Shown: positions 15,395 to 22,663 of the stretch, one piece after another
Numbering within the stretch: position 1 is the first letter of the stretch
Layout of the letters: each line of letters begins with the position of its first letter
Source of the DNA: Actinomycetota bacterium
GTDB lineage: Bacteria; Actinomycetota; Nitriliruptoria; Euzebyales; Egibacteraceae
DNA length: 23,511 nt
NCBI GenBank assembly: GCA_019347785.1
Contig: JAHWKQ010000006.1
Span: forward strand, 1 to 23,511
Direction of reading: 5' to 3'
Translations under genes and position numbers: made by a program
The notes under the pieces: model-generated
What the model was told of the DNA's origin: nothing
What the model saw: the letters and a program-made list of their open reading frames with translations, nothing else
Databases searched by the model: none

Positions 15395-15909
15395 CGGCGT
15401 ACCTGCACGAGGGTCTCGCCGATGCCCAGCTGGTCCCCGGGGCTGATCGGCGTGGGGGCCGTCACCCGGGCCCGGTTGAGGAAGGTGCCGTTGGTGGAGC
15501 CCAGGTCGGCGACCAACCACTGGCCGTCGTGCTGGTACACCCGGGCGTGACGCTCGCTGGCGTACTGGTCGGACAGCGACACGGTCGCGTCCGCGGCCCG
15601 GCCGAACACGACCTCCCCGCCCTCCAGTCGCACGACGCGTGGCCTGCCCCCGGTGTGCACGACGAGCTCGGCCGGCGCCCCCCGTCGCGCCCGCCGTACG
15701 GGCGCCGCGGAGGCGGGTGCCGGCGATGGGGCCCCGGCGTCGTCCCTGGCCCGGGACGGCTGTGCGGCGGGCGCCGGGGCCTGCGCGGGCACGGGCGGGG
15801 GCCGGCCGCGGACCACGTCGCGCCAGACCGCGCGGACCGCCCGGGCGAGGAACAGGTACAACAGCAGGAGGAACCCCGCCTGCAGCAGCGTCAGCACGAC
15901 CGACTGCAC
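15391..15909 (-). CDS. fhaB: Membrane-anchored FHA-domain protein, FhaB/FipA type
   Basis: 172 aa. An N-terminal TM (about 4-22, VVLTLLQAGFLLLLYLFLA) is followed by a basic, Pro/Ala-rich linker and a C-terminal FHA domain (about 85-172). Phosphothreonine-binding residues lie in VVFGRAADATVSL, SERHARVYQHDG and DLGSTNGTFLN. FHA domains read pThr marks made by PknA/PknB; the mycobacterial counterpart FipA helps recruit the division machinery. GTG 15909 is 4 nt after the fhaA stop, with AAGG as a modest Shine-Dalgarno inside the end of fhaA. The stop overlaps pstP. Size and order match the standard actinobacterial cluster. Confidence 0.93.
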   Translation of the reverse strand: MQSVVLTLLQAGFLLLLYLFLARAVRAVWRDVVRGRPPPVPAQAPAPAAQPSRARDDAGAPSPAPASAAPVRRARRGAPAELVVHTGGRPRVVRLEGGEVVFGRAADATVSLSDQYASERHARVYQHDGQWLVADLGSTNGTFLNRARVTAPTPISPGDQLGIGETLVQVRR

Positions 15910-15913
15910 GGGT

Positions 15914-16675
15914 TCAGCCTTCGACGGAGAAGGCCAGGCCCACGCTTCCCAGTTCGATGCGGTCCCCGTCGCGCAGGCGGGCGCGGCCGACGGCGGCGTC
16001 GTTGACACGCATCCCGTTCGTCGAGCCCAGGTCCTCGATGACCCAGCTGCCGTCACGGTGGTCGATGCGCGCGTGGCGGCGCGACACGGACGCATCCGCC
16101 AGGGTGATGTCACACTCCGGCAGGCGCCCGAGCAGGGCCGGACCGGTGACCTCGAAGCGACGGCCGTGCTCGGAGCCGCCGCGGACGTCCACGAACGCCG
16201 TCCGGGTCGTCGGCAGCACGCGGGTGGAGCCGGCCCCGCCCGCGGGCTGCGCCGGGGGGGCCGCCTCCTCGGGCTCGGCCGCGGACGCCTCCGGCTCGGG
16301 TGCGCCGGACGAGTCGACGCGGCCCTGCAGCTCGTAGGTCCCCACCCCGACGCCGTCGCGCGACTGCACGGTGACGGCGACTCGGCCGCGCAGGCGCCAC
16401 CCGTGCTCCTGCGCGGTGCGCCGCACGACGTCGGCCAACTCCCGCTGCAGCGACTCGTGGAAGCCGCTGAAGCGCTGCAGGTCGTCGGGCGCGAGCGTGA
16501 AGCGGTACGAGTTGGGGACGACGACGCCGTTGTAGTCGACCTGCCGGTAGTTGGCCGCGTACCGCTGGATGGCCTTGGCCAGCTCGACCGGCTGCAGGTT
16601 CGACCTGAAGGCCCGGGCAAAGAAGCCCTCGACGGCCCCCTCGAGGCGGTGTTCGAAGTCGCGCAGGATGCCCAT
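15914..16675 (-). CDS. fhaA: FHA-domain protein with DUF3662, FhaA type
   Basis: 253 aa cytoplasmic protein, first gene of the kinase operon. The N-terminal DUF3662 domain (about 1-118: FEHRLEGAVEGFFARAFRSN, QPVELAKAIQRY, VPNSYRFTLAPDD) is followed by an acidic Ala/Pro/Glu linker and a C-terminal FHA domain (about 160-250: LLGRLPECDITLADASVSRRHARI, GSTNGMRVN). In mycobacteria FhaA binds the phosphorylated pseudokinase domain of MviN/MurJ to restrain lipid II flipping. Mycobacterial FhaA has a much longer linker; the short form here is common elsewhere in the phylum. ATG 16675 has AAGGAAG at 16688-16694, a rather long 12-nt spacer. Confidence 0.94.
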   Translation of the reverse strand: MGILRDFEHRLEGAVEGFFARAFRSNLQPVELAKAIQRYAANYRQVDYNGVVVPNSYRFTLAPDDLQRFSGFHESLQRELADVVRRTAQEHGWRLRGRVAVTVQSRDGVGVGTYELQGRVDSSGAPEPEASAAEPEEAAPPAQPAGGAGSTRVLPTTRTAFVDVRGGSEHGRRFEVTGPALLGRLPECDITLADASVSRRHARIDHRDGSWVIEDLGSTNGMRVNDAAVGRARLRDGDRIELGSVGLAFSVEG

Positions 16676-16724
16676 GCGCTGGTGACACTTCCTTGCGATC
16701 GCTCATGGGTGGGAGTCCCTGGTC

Positions 16725-16730
16725 AGTCTA
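16725..16730 (-). promoter_or_regulatory. Candidate -10 of the fhaA-pknB operon
   Basis: TAGACT on the minus strand would start transcription near 16717 and give a leader of about 40 nt with the AAGGAAG. No convincing -35 hexamer lies 16-18 nt upstream. Confidence 0.35.
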
Positions 16731-16806
16731 TGCACGACCGCGAAAGCGAAGTTGGGCGCGCCCTGTCCGGGCGGGCACTCGGATCGCCCGCCCCCGGGGC
16801 CGCTGG

Positions 16807-16812
16807 TAGAAT
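16807..16812 (+). promoter_or_regulatory. Candidate -10 of the tRNA-Leu gene
   Basis: TAGAAT lies 12 nt before the first base of the mature tRNA, a plausible short leader. The -35 region is not recognisable. Confidence 0.45.
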
Positions 16813-16824
16813 CCGCTGGCACTC

Positions 16825-16911
16825 GGGCGAGTGGCGGAATTGGTAGACGCGCAGGCTTCAGGTGTCTGTGGCCGTATGGCTGTGGGGGTTCAAGTCCCCC
16901 CTCGCCCACCA
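16825..16911 (+). tRNA. tRNA-Leu (anticodon CAG)
   Basis: 87 nt, class II tRNA with a long variable arm. Acceptor stem GGGCGAG (16825-16831) pairs with CTCGCCC (16901-16907), followed by discriminator A and an encoded CCA (16909-16911). D arm TGGCGGAATTGGTAGACGC. The anticodon stem CAGGC/GTCTG encloses TTCAGGT, with CAG at 16859-16861. T arm GGGGG-TTCAAGT-CCCCC. It reads CUG codons, dominant in such a genome. In M. tuberculosis a leucine tRNA also lies just outside fhaA, as I recall, so the placement looks ancestral. Confidence 0.97.
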
Positions 16912-16931
16912 GCGGGACGCGGCCCCGCGGC

Positions 16932-16949
16932 GGTGGCCATCCGGCCGCC
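16932..16949. terminator. Hairpin between the tRNA and the convergent small gene
   Basis: GGTGGCC (16932-16938) pairs with GGCCGCC (16943-16949, one T-G wobble) across an ATCC loop. It lies 20 nt after the tRNA and 13 nt past the stop of the convergent small gene, so it may end transcription from both sides. There is no T-tract. Confidence 0.45.
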
Positions 16950-16962
16950 CGCGAGTCGGCGC

Positions 16963-17106
16963 CTACAGCTTCTTGCCAGCCCGCTTCGCCGCGCGCGCCG
17001 CCTCGCCCTTCGGTGTCCTGGGCGGGCGGGCCCGGCGCCTCGCCGGCTTGCCGCCGGCGCCCTTCGATGCGCTCCTCGCGGCCATGCCCATCAGCCTGCG
17101 CAACAT
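16963..17106 (-). CDS. 47-residue highly basic protein
   Basis: 47 aa starting MLRRLMGMAARSASKGAGGK and ending AARAAKRAGKKL, with about 16 Arg/Lys and a single Glu. The composition resembles the disordered basic tails of DNA- or RNA-binding proteins. No domain is recognised. It is supported as a gene by an ideal ribosome site: AAGGAGG, 4-nt spacer, ATG at 17106. It follows the L,D-transpeptidase by 80 nt on the same strand and is convergent with tRNA-Leu. It might bind nucleic acid, or the acidic polymers of the cell wall, but there is no signal peptide; both are guesses. A chance ORF remains possible because basic low-complexity frames are common at this GC. Confidence 0.6.
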   Translation of the reverse strand: MLRRLMGMAARSASKGAGGKPARRRARPPRTPKGEAARAAKRAGKKL

Positions 17107-17186
17107 GGGTCCTCCTTGGTCGGGCCGCATGGTTCCCAGGGGCCGGCGACGATACGCCCGGCTCGTGTGGCCGCCCTCCGCGCGGC

Positions 17187-17942
17187 CTACCCGCGCTGCG
17201 CGGCGGTGACGCGGACGTGCATCCCTGGCGGGACCAGCCGCGGCAGGTAGCGGCCGATGTGCAGCGGTACGCGCACGCAACCGTGCGACGCGGGTCGGTG
17301 CGGGACCCTGCGTGCGCCGTGCACGGCGATGCCGCCGTTGAAGTACAGCGGGTTGAACAGGAGCCCCAGCGGCGCCCGACGCCAGCCGCGGATGCGGCGG
17401 AAGACGCGGTAGCGGCCGATGGGGGTGACCGCCCGCTCGCAGTGCCCCCGGTGGCAGTAGCGCCGTCCCGTGCCGGTAGAGATGTGCGTGGCGAGCCGCA
17501 GCCGCCCGTTGCGCCACAGCAGCATCAGTTGTCGGCGCTTGTCGATCTCGATGCGGTTGGGTCGGCGCGACGAGCTGGCCGGGCCGATTCTGCGGGGGTG
17601 GGCCAGCCTCCGGCGCGTGCGGGGCCCCACCACGCCGTCGACCGGCAGCCGCTGGGACTTCTGGAACGCCCACACCGCCGTGCGCGTCTTGGGCCCGTAC
17701 GCCCCGTCGACCGGCCCGGGGTCGAAGCGCAGCTGCACGAGCCGTCGCTGCACCCGCCGCACCCGGACGCCGTGGTCGCCCAGGCGAATGGTGGGGGGGC
17801 GGCGGGCGGCGACGAGCAGAGGGTCCTCCACGGCGGTCGCCCGTGGAGGCTGTGCCACGCCCGCGGGCCAGCCGCCGGCGACCGCCGCCACGGCGAGCAC
17901 TGCGGTGATCAGAGCTCGCGCGCACGCGCGCAGCGGTGACAT
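17187..17942 (-). CDS. Secreted L,D-transpeptidase with peptidoglycan-binding domain
   Basis: 251 aa. The signal sequence (about 1-31, ALITAVLAVAAVAGGWPAGVA) is followed by a PG_binding_1 domain (about 50-112: LGDHGVRVRRVQRRL, GPVDGAYGPKTRTAVWAFQKSQ, VDGVVGPRTRRRL) and a YkuD catalytic domain (about 128-248). The catalytic motif is SHGCVRVP, with IAVHGARR before it, so the Cys and His are present. Such enzymes make 3-3 cross-links in peptidoglycan or attach proteins to it. The mature protein is strikingly Arg-rich, which would suit binding to an anionic wall. ATG 17942 follows GGGAGG with a 5-nt spacer. The DUF5317 gene upstream ends 62 nt away on the same strand. Confidence 0.92.
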   Translation of the reverse strand: MSPLRACARALITAVLAVAAVAGGWPAGVAQPPRATAVEDPLLVAARRPPTIRLGDHGVRVRRVQRRLVQLRFDPGPVDGAYGPKTRTAVWAFQKSQRLPVDGVVGPRTRRRLAHPRRIGPASSSRRPNRIEIDKRRQLMLLWRNGRLRLATHISTGTGRRYCHRGHCERAVTPIGRYRVFRRIRGWRRAPLGLLFNPLYFNGGIAVHGARRVPHRPASHGCVRVPLHIGRYLPRLVPPGMHVRVTAAQRG

Positions 17943-18004
17943 TCCCGCCTCCCTCGCAGGGGAACGACGGTATGGGGCCAGGGAGCCGGCGACAAGCCCG
18001 CAGG

Positions 18005-18562
18005 TCAGCCGCTCGGCGTCACCTCGCGGCGGGCGCCCAGCCGGGAGCCGCAGACGCGGTGCAGCGCCAGCCCGGCGCCGACCACCAGGCAGACGTCGCC
18101 GGGGCTGAAGACGTTGCTGAACGGCCCCAGACCGGATGGCGTGGCGAGTACGTCCCCGAGGAAGGCCAGCTTGGCGTGGGCCACCTCCGCCGAGTTCGAG
18201 AAGCCCTCGGGCGGTGGCAGCCCCGCGGCGTCAAGCGCCGCCGGCGAGGCCGGCATCCGCCCGCCGTTCGCGGCGATGGCCGCGAGGTTGGACAGGCCCC
18301 CGAGGCCGATCAGCCACAGCCAGGGCACGTGGCGGTTGGCGCCCAGGAACGCCGCCGCCCACCCGTAGGAGGCCACATGGCCGATGGCCAGCACGGCGTC
18401 GGGCCAGTCGGGCGCCAGCCACAGCACGACGACCTGCACGGCCAGCGCGCCCAGCAGCGCGGGCGTCCACCGGAGACGGAGCCCGGCCAGCGCCGTGAGA
18501 CGCCCGCCGAGCAGGGGGACCGACAGGGCGATCAGCAGCACCGGCACGACCAGGAGGGTCAT
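18005..18562 (-). CDS. DUF5317 membrane protein
   Basis: 185 aa with about five membrane segments. The conserved stretch is LIGLGGLSNLAAIAANGG followed by RMPASPAAL, then a soluble loop (FSNSAEVAHAKLAFLGDVLA) and a final TM, DVCLVVGAGLALHRV. This matches the DUF5317 family as I remember it; the function is unknown. Start ATG 18562 overlaps the TGA of the GGDEF-EAL gene (ATGA), so it is translationally coupled to that gene. A regulatory partner or effector of the c-di-GMP enzyme is possible, by context only. Confidence 0.8.
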   Translation of the reverse strand: MTLLVVPVLLIALSVPLLGGRLTALAGLRLRWTPALLGALAVQVVVLWLAPDWPDAVLAIGHVASYGWAAAFLGANRHVPWLWLIGLGGLSNLAAIAANGGRMPASPAALDAAGLPPPEGFSNSAEVAHAKLAFLGDVLATPSGLGPFSNVFSPGDVCLVVGAGLALHRVCGSRLGARREVTPSG

Positions 18563-20634
18563 ACCGGGATGCGGCGGCGGCGGACGGCCGCACCGGCGGG
18601 CGCCGCGTGGTGGTCGCGCAGCCAGCGGGCGAAGTCCTCGGCGGGCATCGGCCTGGCGATGAAGAAGCCCTGGGCGACGTCGCAGCCCAGCTCGGCCAGG
18701 CGGTCCCACACCGCGACGCTCTCGACGCCCTCGGCGCAGACGGAAAGGCCCAGGTTGCGGGCGAGGTCGATCGTGGACTGCAGGATGACCGCGTCGTCCT
18801 CGTCGTCGGCCAGGCCTGTGACGAACGACTTGTCGACCTTCAGCGTGCGGACCGGCAGTTGCTTGAGGTAGGCCAGCGACGAGTAGCCGGTCCCGAAGTC
18901 GTCGATCGCCAGCGACACCCCCATCCGGTCGAGCATCGCCAGCACCCCCATGGCGCGCTCCGGATCGGCCATCACGGTGCTCTCGGTGATCTCCAGCTCC
19001 AGCGCCGACGCCTCCAGGCCACGGCCTCCCAGCAGCTCGGCGACGCTGTCGGGGAAGCGCACGTCGTACAGGTTCTGGGCGGACACGTTCACGGCCAGAC
19101 GGATCCGGAACCCCGCGTCGCGCCAGCCCACGGCCTGGGCCAGCGCCCGGTCCAGCACGTGACGGGTCAGGGCGCCCACGAGCGTCGTCCGCTCGGCCAG
19201 CGGGATGAACTCGTCGGGAAGCACCAGCCCCAGCTGGGGGTGCTGCCAGCGCAGCAGGGCCTCCAGTCCTACGATGCGGCCGCTGGCCACGTCGGCCTGG
19301 GGCTGGTAGTGCAGGCGCAGCTGACCGGAGGCGATCGACTGGCCCAGGTGGGCGACGAGCGTCAGGGCGCGCCGGCTGTGCCGATCGCGCTGCGGGCTGT
19401 AGACCTCCCATCGGCTGCGGTGCTCCTTGGCCAGCGACATCGCGATCTCGGCGTGCTGCAGCAGCGGGTTGGCGTCCGCCCCGTGCTGGGGGTGGACGGC
19501 CACGCCGATGCTTGCCGCGCAGGCCAGGGAGAAGCCCTGGATGACGACCGGCTCCTCCAGCGCGCCCACGACGCGGCCCGCGAGTTGCTCGGCGCCGGCG
19601 CGGTCGGCGTGCCCGCCCGGCACGATCGCGAACTCGTCGCCACCCAGGCGCCCGACGGCCGCGCCGTCGCCGGAGACGGCGCGCAGCCGCTCGGCCACCC
19701 GCATCAGCAGCAGGTCGCCGATGTGGTGGCCCAGCGTGTCGTTGACGTCCTTGAAGCGGTCGAGGTCGACGATGACCACGGCCACCGCGCGTCCGGTGTC
19801 CTCGGCCTCCTCGACGGCCTGGTTGAGCCAGGCGTGCACGGCCGCGCGGTTGCCCAGGCCGGTCAGCTCGTCGTGCAGCGCCTCGTGCTCCTTCTCCATC
19901 GACAGCCGGGCCGAGCGCTGGATCGCCGCGACGGGGATGAGCAGGAACACCAGCAGGGCGAGGTTCTCCCGCGCCCCGACCACGACCAGAGGGGACAGCG
20001 TCAGCAGCACGCCCGTCGTCGACAGGTCGAACAGGAAGTCCCGCCGGAAGTGAGCCGGTACGCCGACGCCCTGGTCGAGGTGGAACAACATGCCCATGAG
20101 CAGGTGATTGGTGAGCAGGAAGGCGGCCCCGGACACGACGATGATCGCCAGGTGGCCCAGGCGCAGGCTCCGGTCGGCCAGGAGCAGCTCCCCCCCGTTG
20201 AGCAGCTGCAGCACGGCGGCCCCGGCGGCCAGCGACACGCTGTACTCGGCGGCGTTGAAGGCGATCCGCTGCCAGGGCTTGTGCTGGGCCCAGTCGGCCA
20301 CGATGCAGCCGACCGCCTGCGCGACGATGGCGAAGGTCGCCCCCACCGTCAGCAGCAGTGCGTAGGTGAAGGGCGAGGAGATGGTCACCTCGCCGGCCTC
20401 GCGACGGCGTGCCACCTTCAACGGGAACAGCTCGCCCAGCACCACCAGGGCGGCGAAGACCATCACGTCGGCCCAGGGCGGGCGAGCGGCGGGGGAGTCG
20501 ACGCGAGCGTAGGCCGCGATCATGCCGAGGGCCGTGACGACGACGAGCGCGATGTACAGCTGCAGAGGCGACGCCCACGACGCCCACCGGGGTCGCGGGG
20601 CGACCCCCGGCTGTGGATGGGGCTGTGCGTCCAT
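18559..20634 (-). CDS. Membrane GGDEF-EAL protein, c-di-GMP synthase/phosphodiesterase
   Basis: 691 aa. The N-terminal sensor has about seven or eight TM segments (residues about 20-240; EVTISSPFTYALLLTVGATF resembles a MASE-like module). The GGDEF domain (about 255-415) has VDLDRFKDVNDTLGHHIGD and an intact RLGGDEF (GGDEF 331-335), so cyclase activity is expected; no RxxD inhibitory site is seen. The EAL domain (about 430-675) has LEALLRW, NVSAQNL, ELEITES, IDDFGTGYSSL and KVDKSFV, all consistent with phosphodiesterase activity. Either activity may dominate. I prefer ATG 20634 because GGAG lies 8 nt before it; ATG 20682 is open but has a weak ribosome site. The TGA overlaps the DUF5317 start, and the L,D-transpeptidase follows. 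Confidence 0.93.
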   Translation of the reverse strand: MDAQPHPQPGVAPRPRWASWASPLQLYIALVVVTALGMIAAYARVDSPAARPPWADVMVFAALVVLGELFPLKVARRREAGEVTISSPFTYALLLTVGATFAIVAQAVGCIVADWAQHKPWQRIAFNAAEYSVSLAAGAAVLQLLNGGELLLADRSLRLGHLAIIVVSGAAFLLTNHLLMGMLFHLDQGVGVPAHFRRDFLFDLSTTGVLLTLSPLVVVGARENLALLVFLLIPVAAIQRSARLSMEKEHEALHDELTGLGNRAAVHAWLNQAVEEAEDTGRAVAVVIVDLDRFKDVNDTLGHHIGDLLLMRVAERLRAVSGDGAAVGRLGGDEFAIVPGGHADRAGAEQLAGRVVGALEEPVVIQGFSLACAASIGVAVHPQHGADANPLLQHAEIAMSLAKEHRSRWEVYSPQRDRHSRRALTLVAHLGQSIASGQLRLHYQPQADVASGRIVGLEALLRWQHPQLGLVLPDEFIPLAERTTLVGALTRHVLDRALAQAVGWRDAGFRIRLAVNVSAQNLYDVRFPDSVAELLGGRGLEASALELEITESTVMADPERAMGVLAMLDRMGVSLAIDDFGTGYSSLAYLKQLPVRTLKVDKSFVTGLADDEDDAVILQSTIDLARNLGLSVCAEGVESVAVWDRLAELGCDVAQGFFIARPMPAEDFARWLRDHHAAPAGAAVRRRRIPV

Positions 20635-20719
20635 CCGCTCGGCTCCGACCATCGGGTGACGTACGCGTGTGCCGATCGCCATGCGTCTCGCTGGGGATCA
20701 TTGTGTGATCGCCGCCTGC

Positions 20720-20737
20720 TTTGCACAGTATGGCAAA
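20720..20737. promoter_or_regulatory. TTTGC-N8-GCAAA dyad in the divergent intergenic region
   Basis: TTTGC (20720-20724) and GCAAA (20733-20737) form an 18-bp dyad in the 200-bp gap between the GGDEF-EAL gene and the DUF4446 gene. It overlaps a minus-strand -10-like TACTGT (20725-20730). The surrounding 70 bp are the most AT-rich in this part of the window. Candidate operator for the c-di-GMP operon. Confidence 0.35.
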
Positions 20738-20794
20738 AATGGGTGGTTTTAGGCTGTTTTCTGGAGGCGTAGCCTGTGCGAGCTAGTCCCCGGC

Positions 20795-20816
20795 CCCGGC
20801 TCGCCTCGGAGCCGGG
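20795..20816 (+). repeat. 8-bp GC stem-loop in the leader of the DUF4446 gene
   Basis: CCCGGCTC (20795-20802) pairs with GAGCCGGG (20809-20816) across a GCCTCG loop, 18 nt before the DUF4446 start. No T-tract follows. If transcription starts upstream, for example from the -10-like TAGCCT at 20770-20775, this would be a stable 5' leader hairpin. Function unknown. Confidence 0.45.
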
Positions 20817-20834
20817 TGGGAGGCCAGAAGCCAG

Positions 20835-21362
20835 GTGACACCGGGACCGGAGCTGCAAGCCCTGCTGGTGGTGGCGGCCAGCATCGTCGCCGTCGTCGCG
20901 CTGATGTTGGCCGCCGTCGCGCTCGGCGGGCTCCGCCGCGCGCGCCGCGCCGTCCGGGTGCTCGCCCGCGACGACGGGCTGGCGCAGTTGCAGCGCTATC
21001 TGCGGGCGCAGGACCAGATGCGCGTCCAGCTCGAGCGGCTCGAGGAGCAGTCCTTCCTGCTGCGGGGCCTGGCCCGCAACGCCCTCAGCGGGACCGGGCT
21101 CGTGCGCTACGACGCCTTCGACGGCGTGGGCGGGCTCCTGTCGTTCTCGACGGCGCTGGTCGACGAGCGCGGGGACGGGGTGGTGGTCACGGCCATCAAC
21201 GGCCGGGCCGAGTCCCGCGTGTTCGCCAAGCCGGTCATGCGCGGGGAATCCAGCCACGACCTGAGCGGCGAGGAGCGGGAGGCGATCACGCTCGCCCGGG
21301 CCCGGGCCGGCCGCCGGCCCAACCCCTCCGGACCGGCGGCTCCCGCGCGCGCGAGCGCCTGA
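20835..21362 (+). CDS. DUF4446 family membrane protein
   Basis: 175 aa. One N-terminal TM (about 10-32, VVAASIVAVVALMLAAVALGG) is followed by a short coiled-coil region (LQRYLRAQDQMRVQLERLEE) and the DUF4446 core: GLVRYDAFDGVGGLLSFSTALVDERGDGVVVTAINGR, then RVFAKPV and LSGEEREAI. Function unknown; the family is common in Actinobacteria and Firmicutes and often lies near serS/pheA or parA/parB. GTG 20835 gives a TM at the very start; the Shine-Dalgarno is poor. It leads pheA by 7 nt on the same strand. Confidence 0.85.
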   Translation: MTPGPELQALLVVAASIVAVVALMLAAVALGGLRRARRAVRVLARDDGLAQLQRYLRAQDQMRVQLERLEEQSFLLRGLARNALSGTGLVRYDAFDGVGGLLSFSTALVDERGDGVVVTAINGRAESRVFAKPVMRGESSHDLSGEEREAITLARARAGRRPNPSGPAAPARASA

Positions 21363-21369
21363 GCGACGC

Positions 21370-22326
21370 GTGGCGACCGCTCCCGTCGTAGCGTTCCTCG
21401 GGCCGGAGGGCACGTTCACGTCCGAAGCCGCCCGCCGCGCCGCCCCGGGGACCCGGCGCCGCCCCCTGCCGACGATCGAGGAGGTCGTCCAGGCGGTGCG
21501 GACCCGCGGCGTCGACCTCGGTGTCGTGCCCATCGAGAACTCCATCGAGGGGTCGGTGAACCTGACCCTGGACACCCTGGCGTTCGGCCCGCCGGGAGTG
21601 AGCATCCGCGGCGAGGTGCTCCTGCCCATCTCGATGAGCCTGCTGGCCCGCCCCGGGGTGGCCCTGGATGACGTCAAGGTGGTGCGCAGCCAACCCCACG
21701 CCCTGGCGCAGTGCCGCGGGTGGCTCGCGCGCCACCTGCCGGGGGCCGCCCTGGAGGCGGCCACCTCGACCGCCGACGCCGCGCGCCACGTGGCCGAGAC
21801 GACCGACGCGGAGGCCGCCCTGGGACCCAGCTTCGCCGGGGAGCGCTACGGGCTGTGGGTGCTCGCGGCCGACGTGCAGGACCACGCCGGCAACACGACG
21901 CGCTTCGTCACCCTCGGCACCGGCATGGCGCCGCCGACGGAGCGTGACAAGACCTCCCTGGTCGTCTTCTTCGGCGAGGACAGGCCCGGGCTGCTGCTGC
22001 GGATCCTGGACGAGTTCGCCCTGCGGGGCATCAACCTGACGAAGATCGAGTCCCGCCCCACCAAGCAGCAGCTGGGCGAGTACTGCATCTTCATCGACTG
22101 CGCCGGGCACATCGGCGACGCCCGTGTCGGCGAGACCCTGCGGGGGGTGCACCGGCACGTGGCCCAGCTGCGCGTGCTCGGCTCTTACCCGCGCGCGGAC
22201 GGCCTCCATGACCCGCCCCGGCCGGCCGACTCCGACGAGGCCTACGCCCGGGCGGCGTCGTGGTACGCCGCCCTGCTGGAGCGCGTCACCGCGGGCCGCG
22301 CCGACCAGCCGCGCCCAGACGACTGA
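21370..22326 (+). CDS. pheA: Prephenate dehydratase
   Basis: 318 aa cytoplasmic enzyme converting prephenate to phenylpyruvate in phenylalanine synthesis. The catalytic domain (about 5-185) has FLGPEGTFTSEAA, VPIENSIEGSVN, SQPHALAQCRGWL and the essential NTTRF motif (about 175-179). The C-terminal ACT domain (about 195-275) has RPGLLLRILDEFALRGINLTKIESRP; the GALY-like and ESRP motifs form the Phe-binding feedback site. There is no chorismate mutase domain, as is usual in actinobacteria. About 40 extra residues follow the ACT domain. GTG 21370 lies 7 nt after the DUF4446 stop with a weak ribosome site. Confidence 0.95.
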   Translation: MATAPVVAFLGPEGTFTSEAARRAAPGTRRRPLPTIEEVVQAVRTRGVDLGVVPIENSIEGSVNLTLDTLAFGPPGVSIRGEVLLPISMSLLARPGVALDDVKVVRSQPHALAQCRGWLARHLPGAALEAATSTADAARHVAETTDAEAALGPSFAGERYGLWVLAADVQDHAGNTTRFVTLGTGMAPPTERDKTSLVVFFGEDRPGLLLRILDEFALRGINLTKIESRPTKQQLGEYCIFIDCAGHIGDARVGETLRGVHRHVAQLRVLGSYPRADGLHDPPRPADSDEAYARAASWYAALLERVTAGRADQPRPDD

Positions 22327-22340
22327 GGAGACCGCCCGAC

Positions 22341-22634
22341 ATGGACCTGCGGACCATCGCCACGGTGTTCGCGGCGCTGTTCCTGGCCGAGCTGGGGGAC
22401 AAGACGCAGCTGGCCGTCATGTCGTTCACCGCCAGCGGCAGCCCGGCCCTGAGCGTGGTCCTCGGGGCCAGCCTGGCCCTGGTGGCGTCCACCGTCGCCG
22501 CCGTCGTGGTCGGCCAGGCGCTGCTGCGCGTCGTGGACCCCGCCTGGCTGCAGCTGGGCGCGGCCTTCGTGTTCGTCATCGTCGGCGTGCTCGTCGCGCT
22601 CGAGGCGGTCGGCGAGCTGCGCGGACCGGGATAG
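22341..22634 (+). CDS. Half-size Gdt1/UPF0016 (TMEM165) cation transporter
   Basis: 97 aa, three TM segments, one copy of the UPF0016 repeat. The signature FLAELGDKTQLAVMSF (E-x-G-D-K-T) is at residues about 14-29. Eukaryotic Gdt1 and many bacterial members have two such repeats; single-repeat members are thought to work as homo- or hetero-oligomers. The family moves Mn2+ or Ca2+ out of the cytoplasm. No second repeat lies next to it in the window. ATG 22341 follows GAGGAG with a 10-nt spacer, 14 nt after the pheA stop, so it is probably cotranscribed with pheA. Confidence 0.85.
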   Translation: MDLRTIATVFAALFLAELGDKTQLAVMSFTASGSPALSVVLGASLALVASTVAAVVVGQALLRVVDPAWLQLGAAFVFVIVGVLVALEAVGELRGPG

Positions 22635-22648
22635 CCCCCGGCCGCTGC

Positions 22649-22654
22649 TAGCCT
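22649..22654 (+). promoter_or_regulatory. Possible -10 of serS
   Basis: TAGCCT lies 9 nt before the serS ATG in the 29-nt gap after the Gdt1-like gene. No Shine-Dalgarno precedes serS, so a near-leaderless start is plausible. No -35 is visible. Confidence 0.3.
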
Positions 22655-22663
22655 CCGCCGGTC

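Noticed and set aside
18005..20701. Long minus-strand frame spanning the DUF5317 and GGDEF-EAL genes
   Set aside because: Only its last 185 residues (DUF5317) make sense; the rest is the out-of-frame shadow of the GGDEF-EAL gene.
20700..20790. c-di-GMP (GEMM) riboswitch beside the GGDEF-EAL gene
   Set aside because: Pieces such as GCAAAG and GGCAAA occur, but the conserved order and the paired stems of GEMM-I could not be laid out on either strand.
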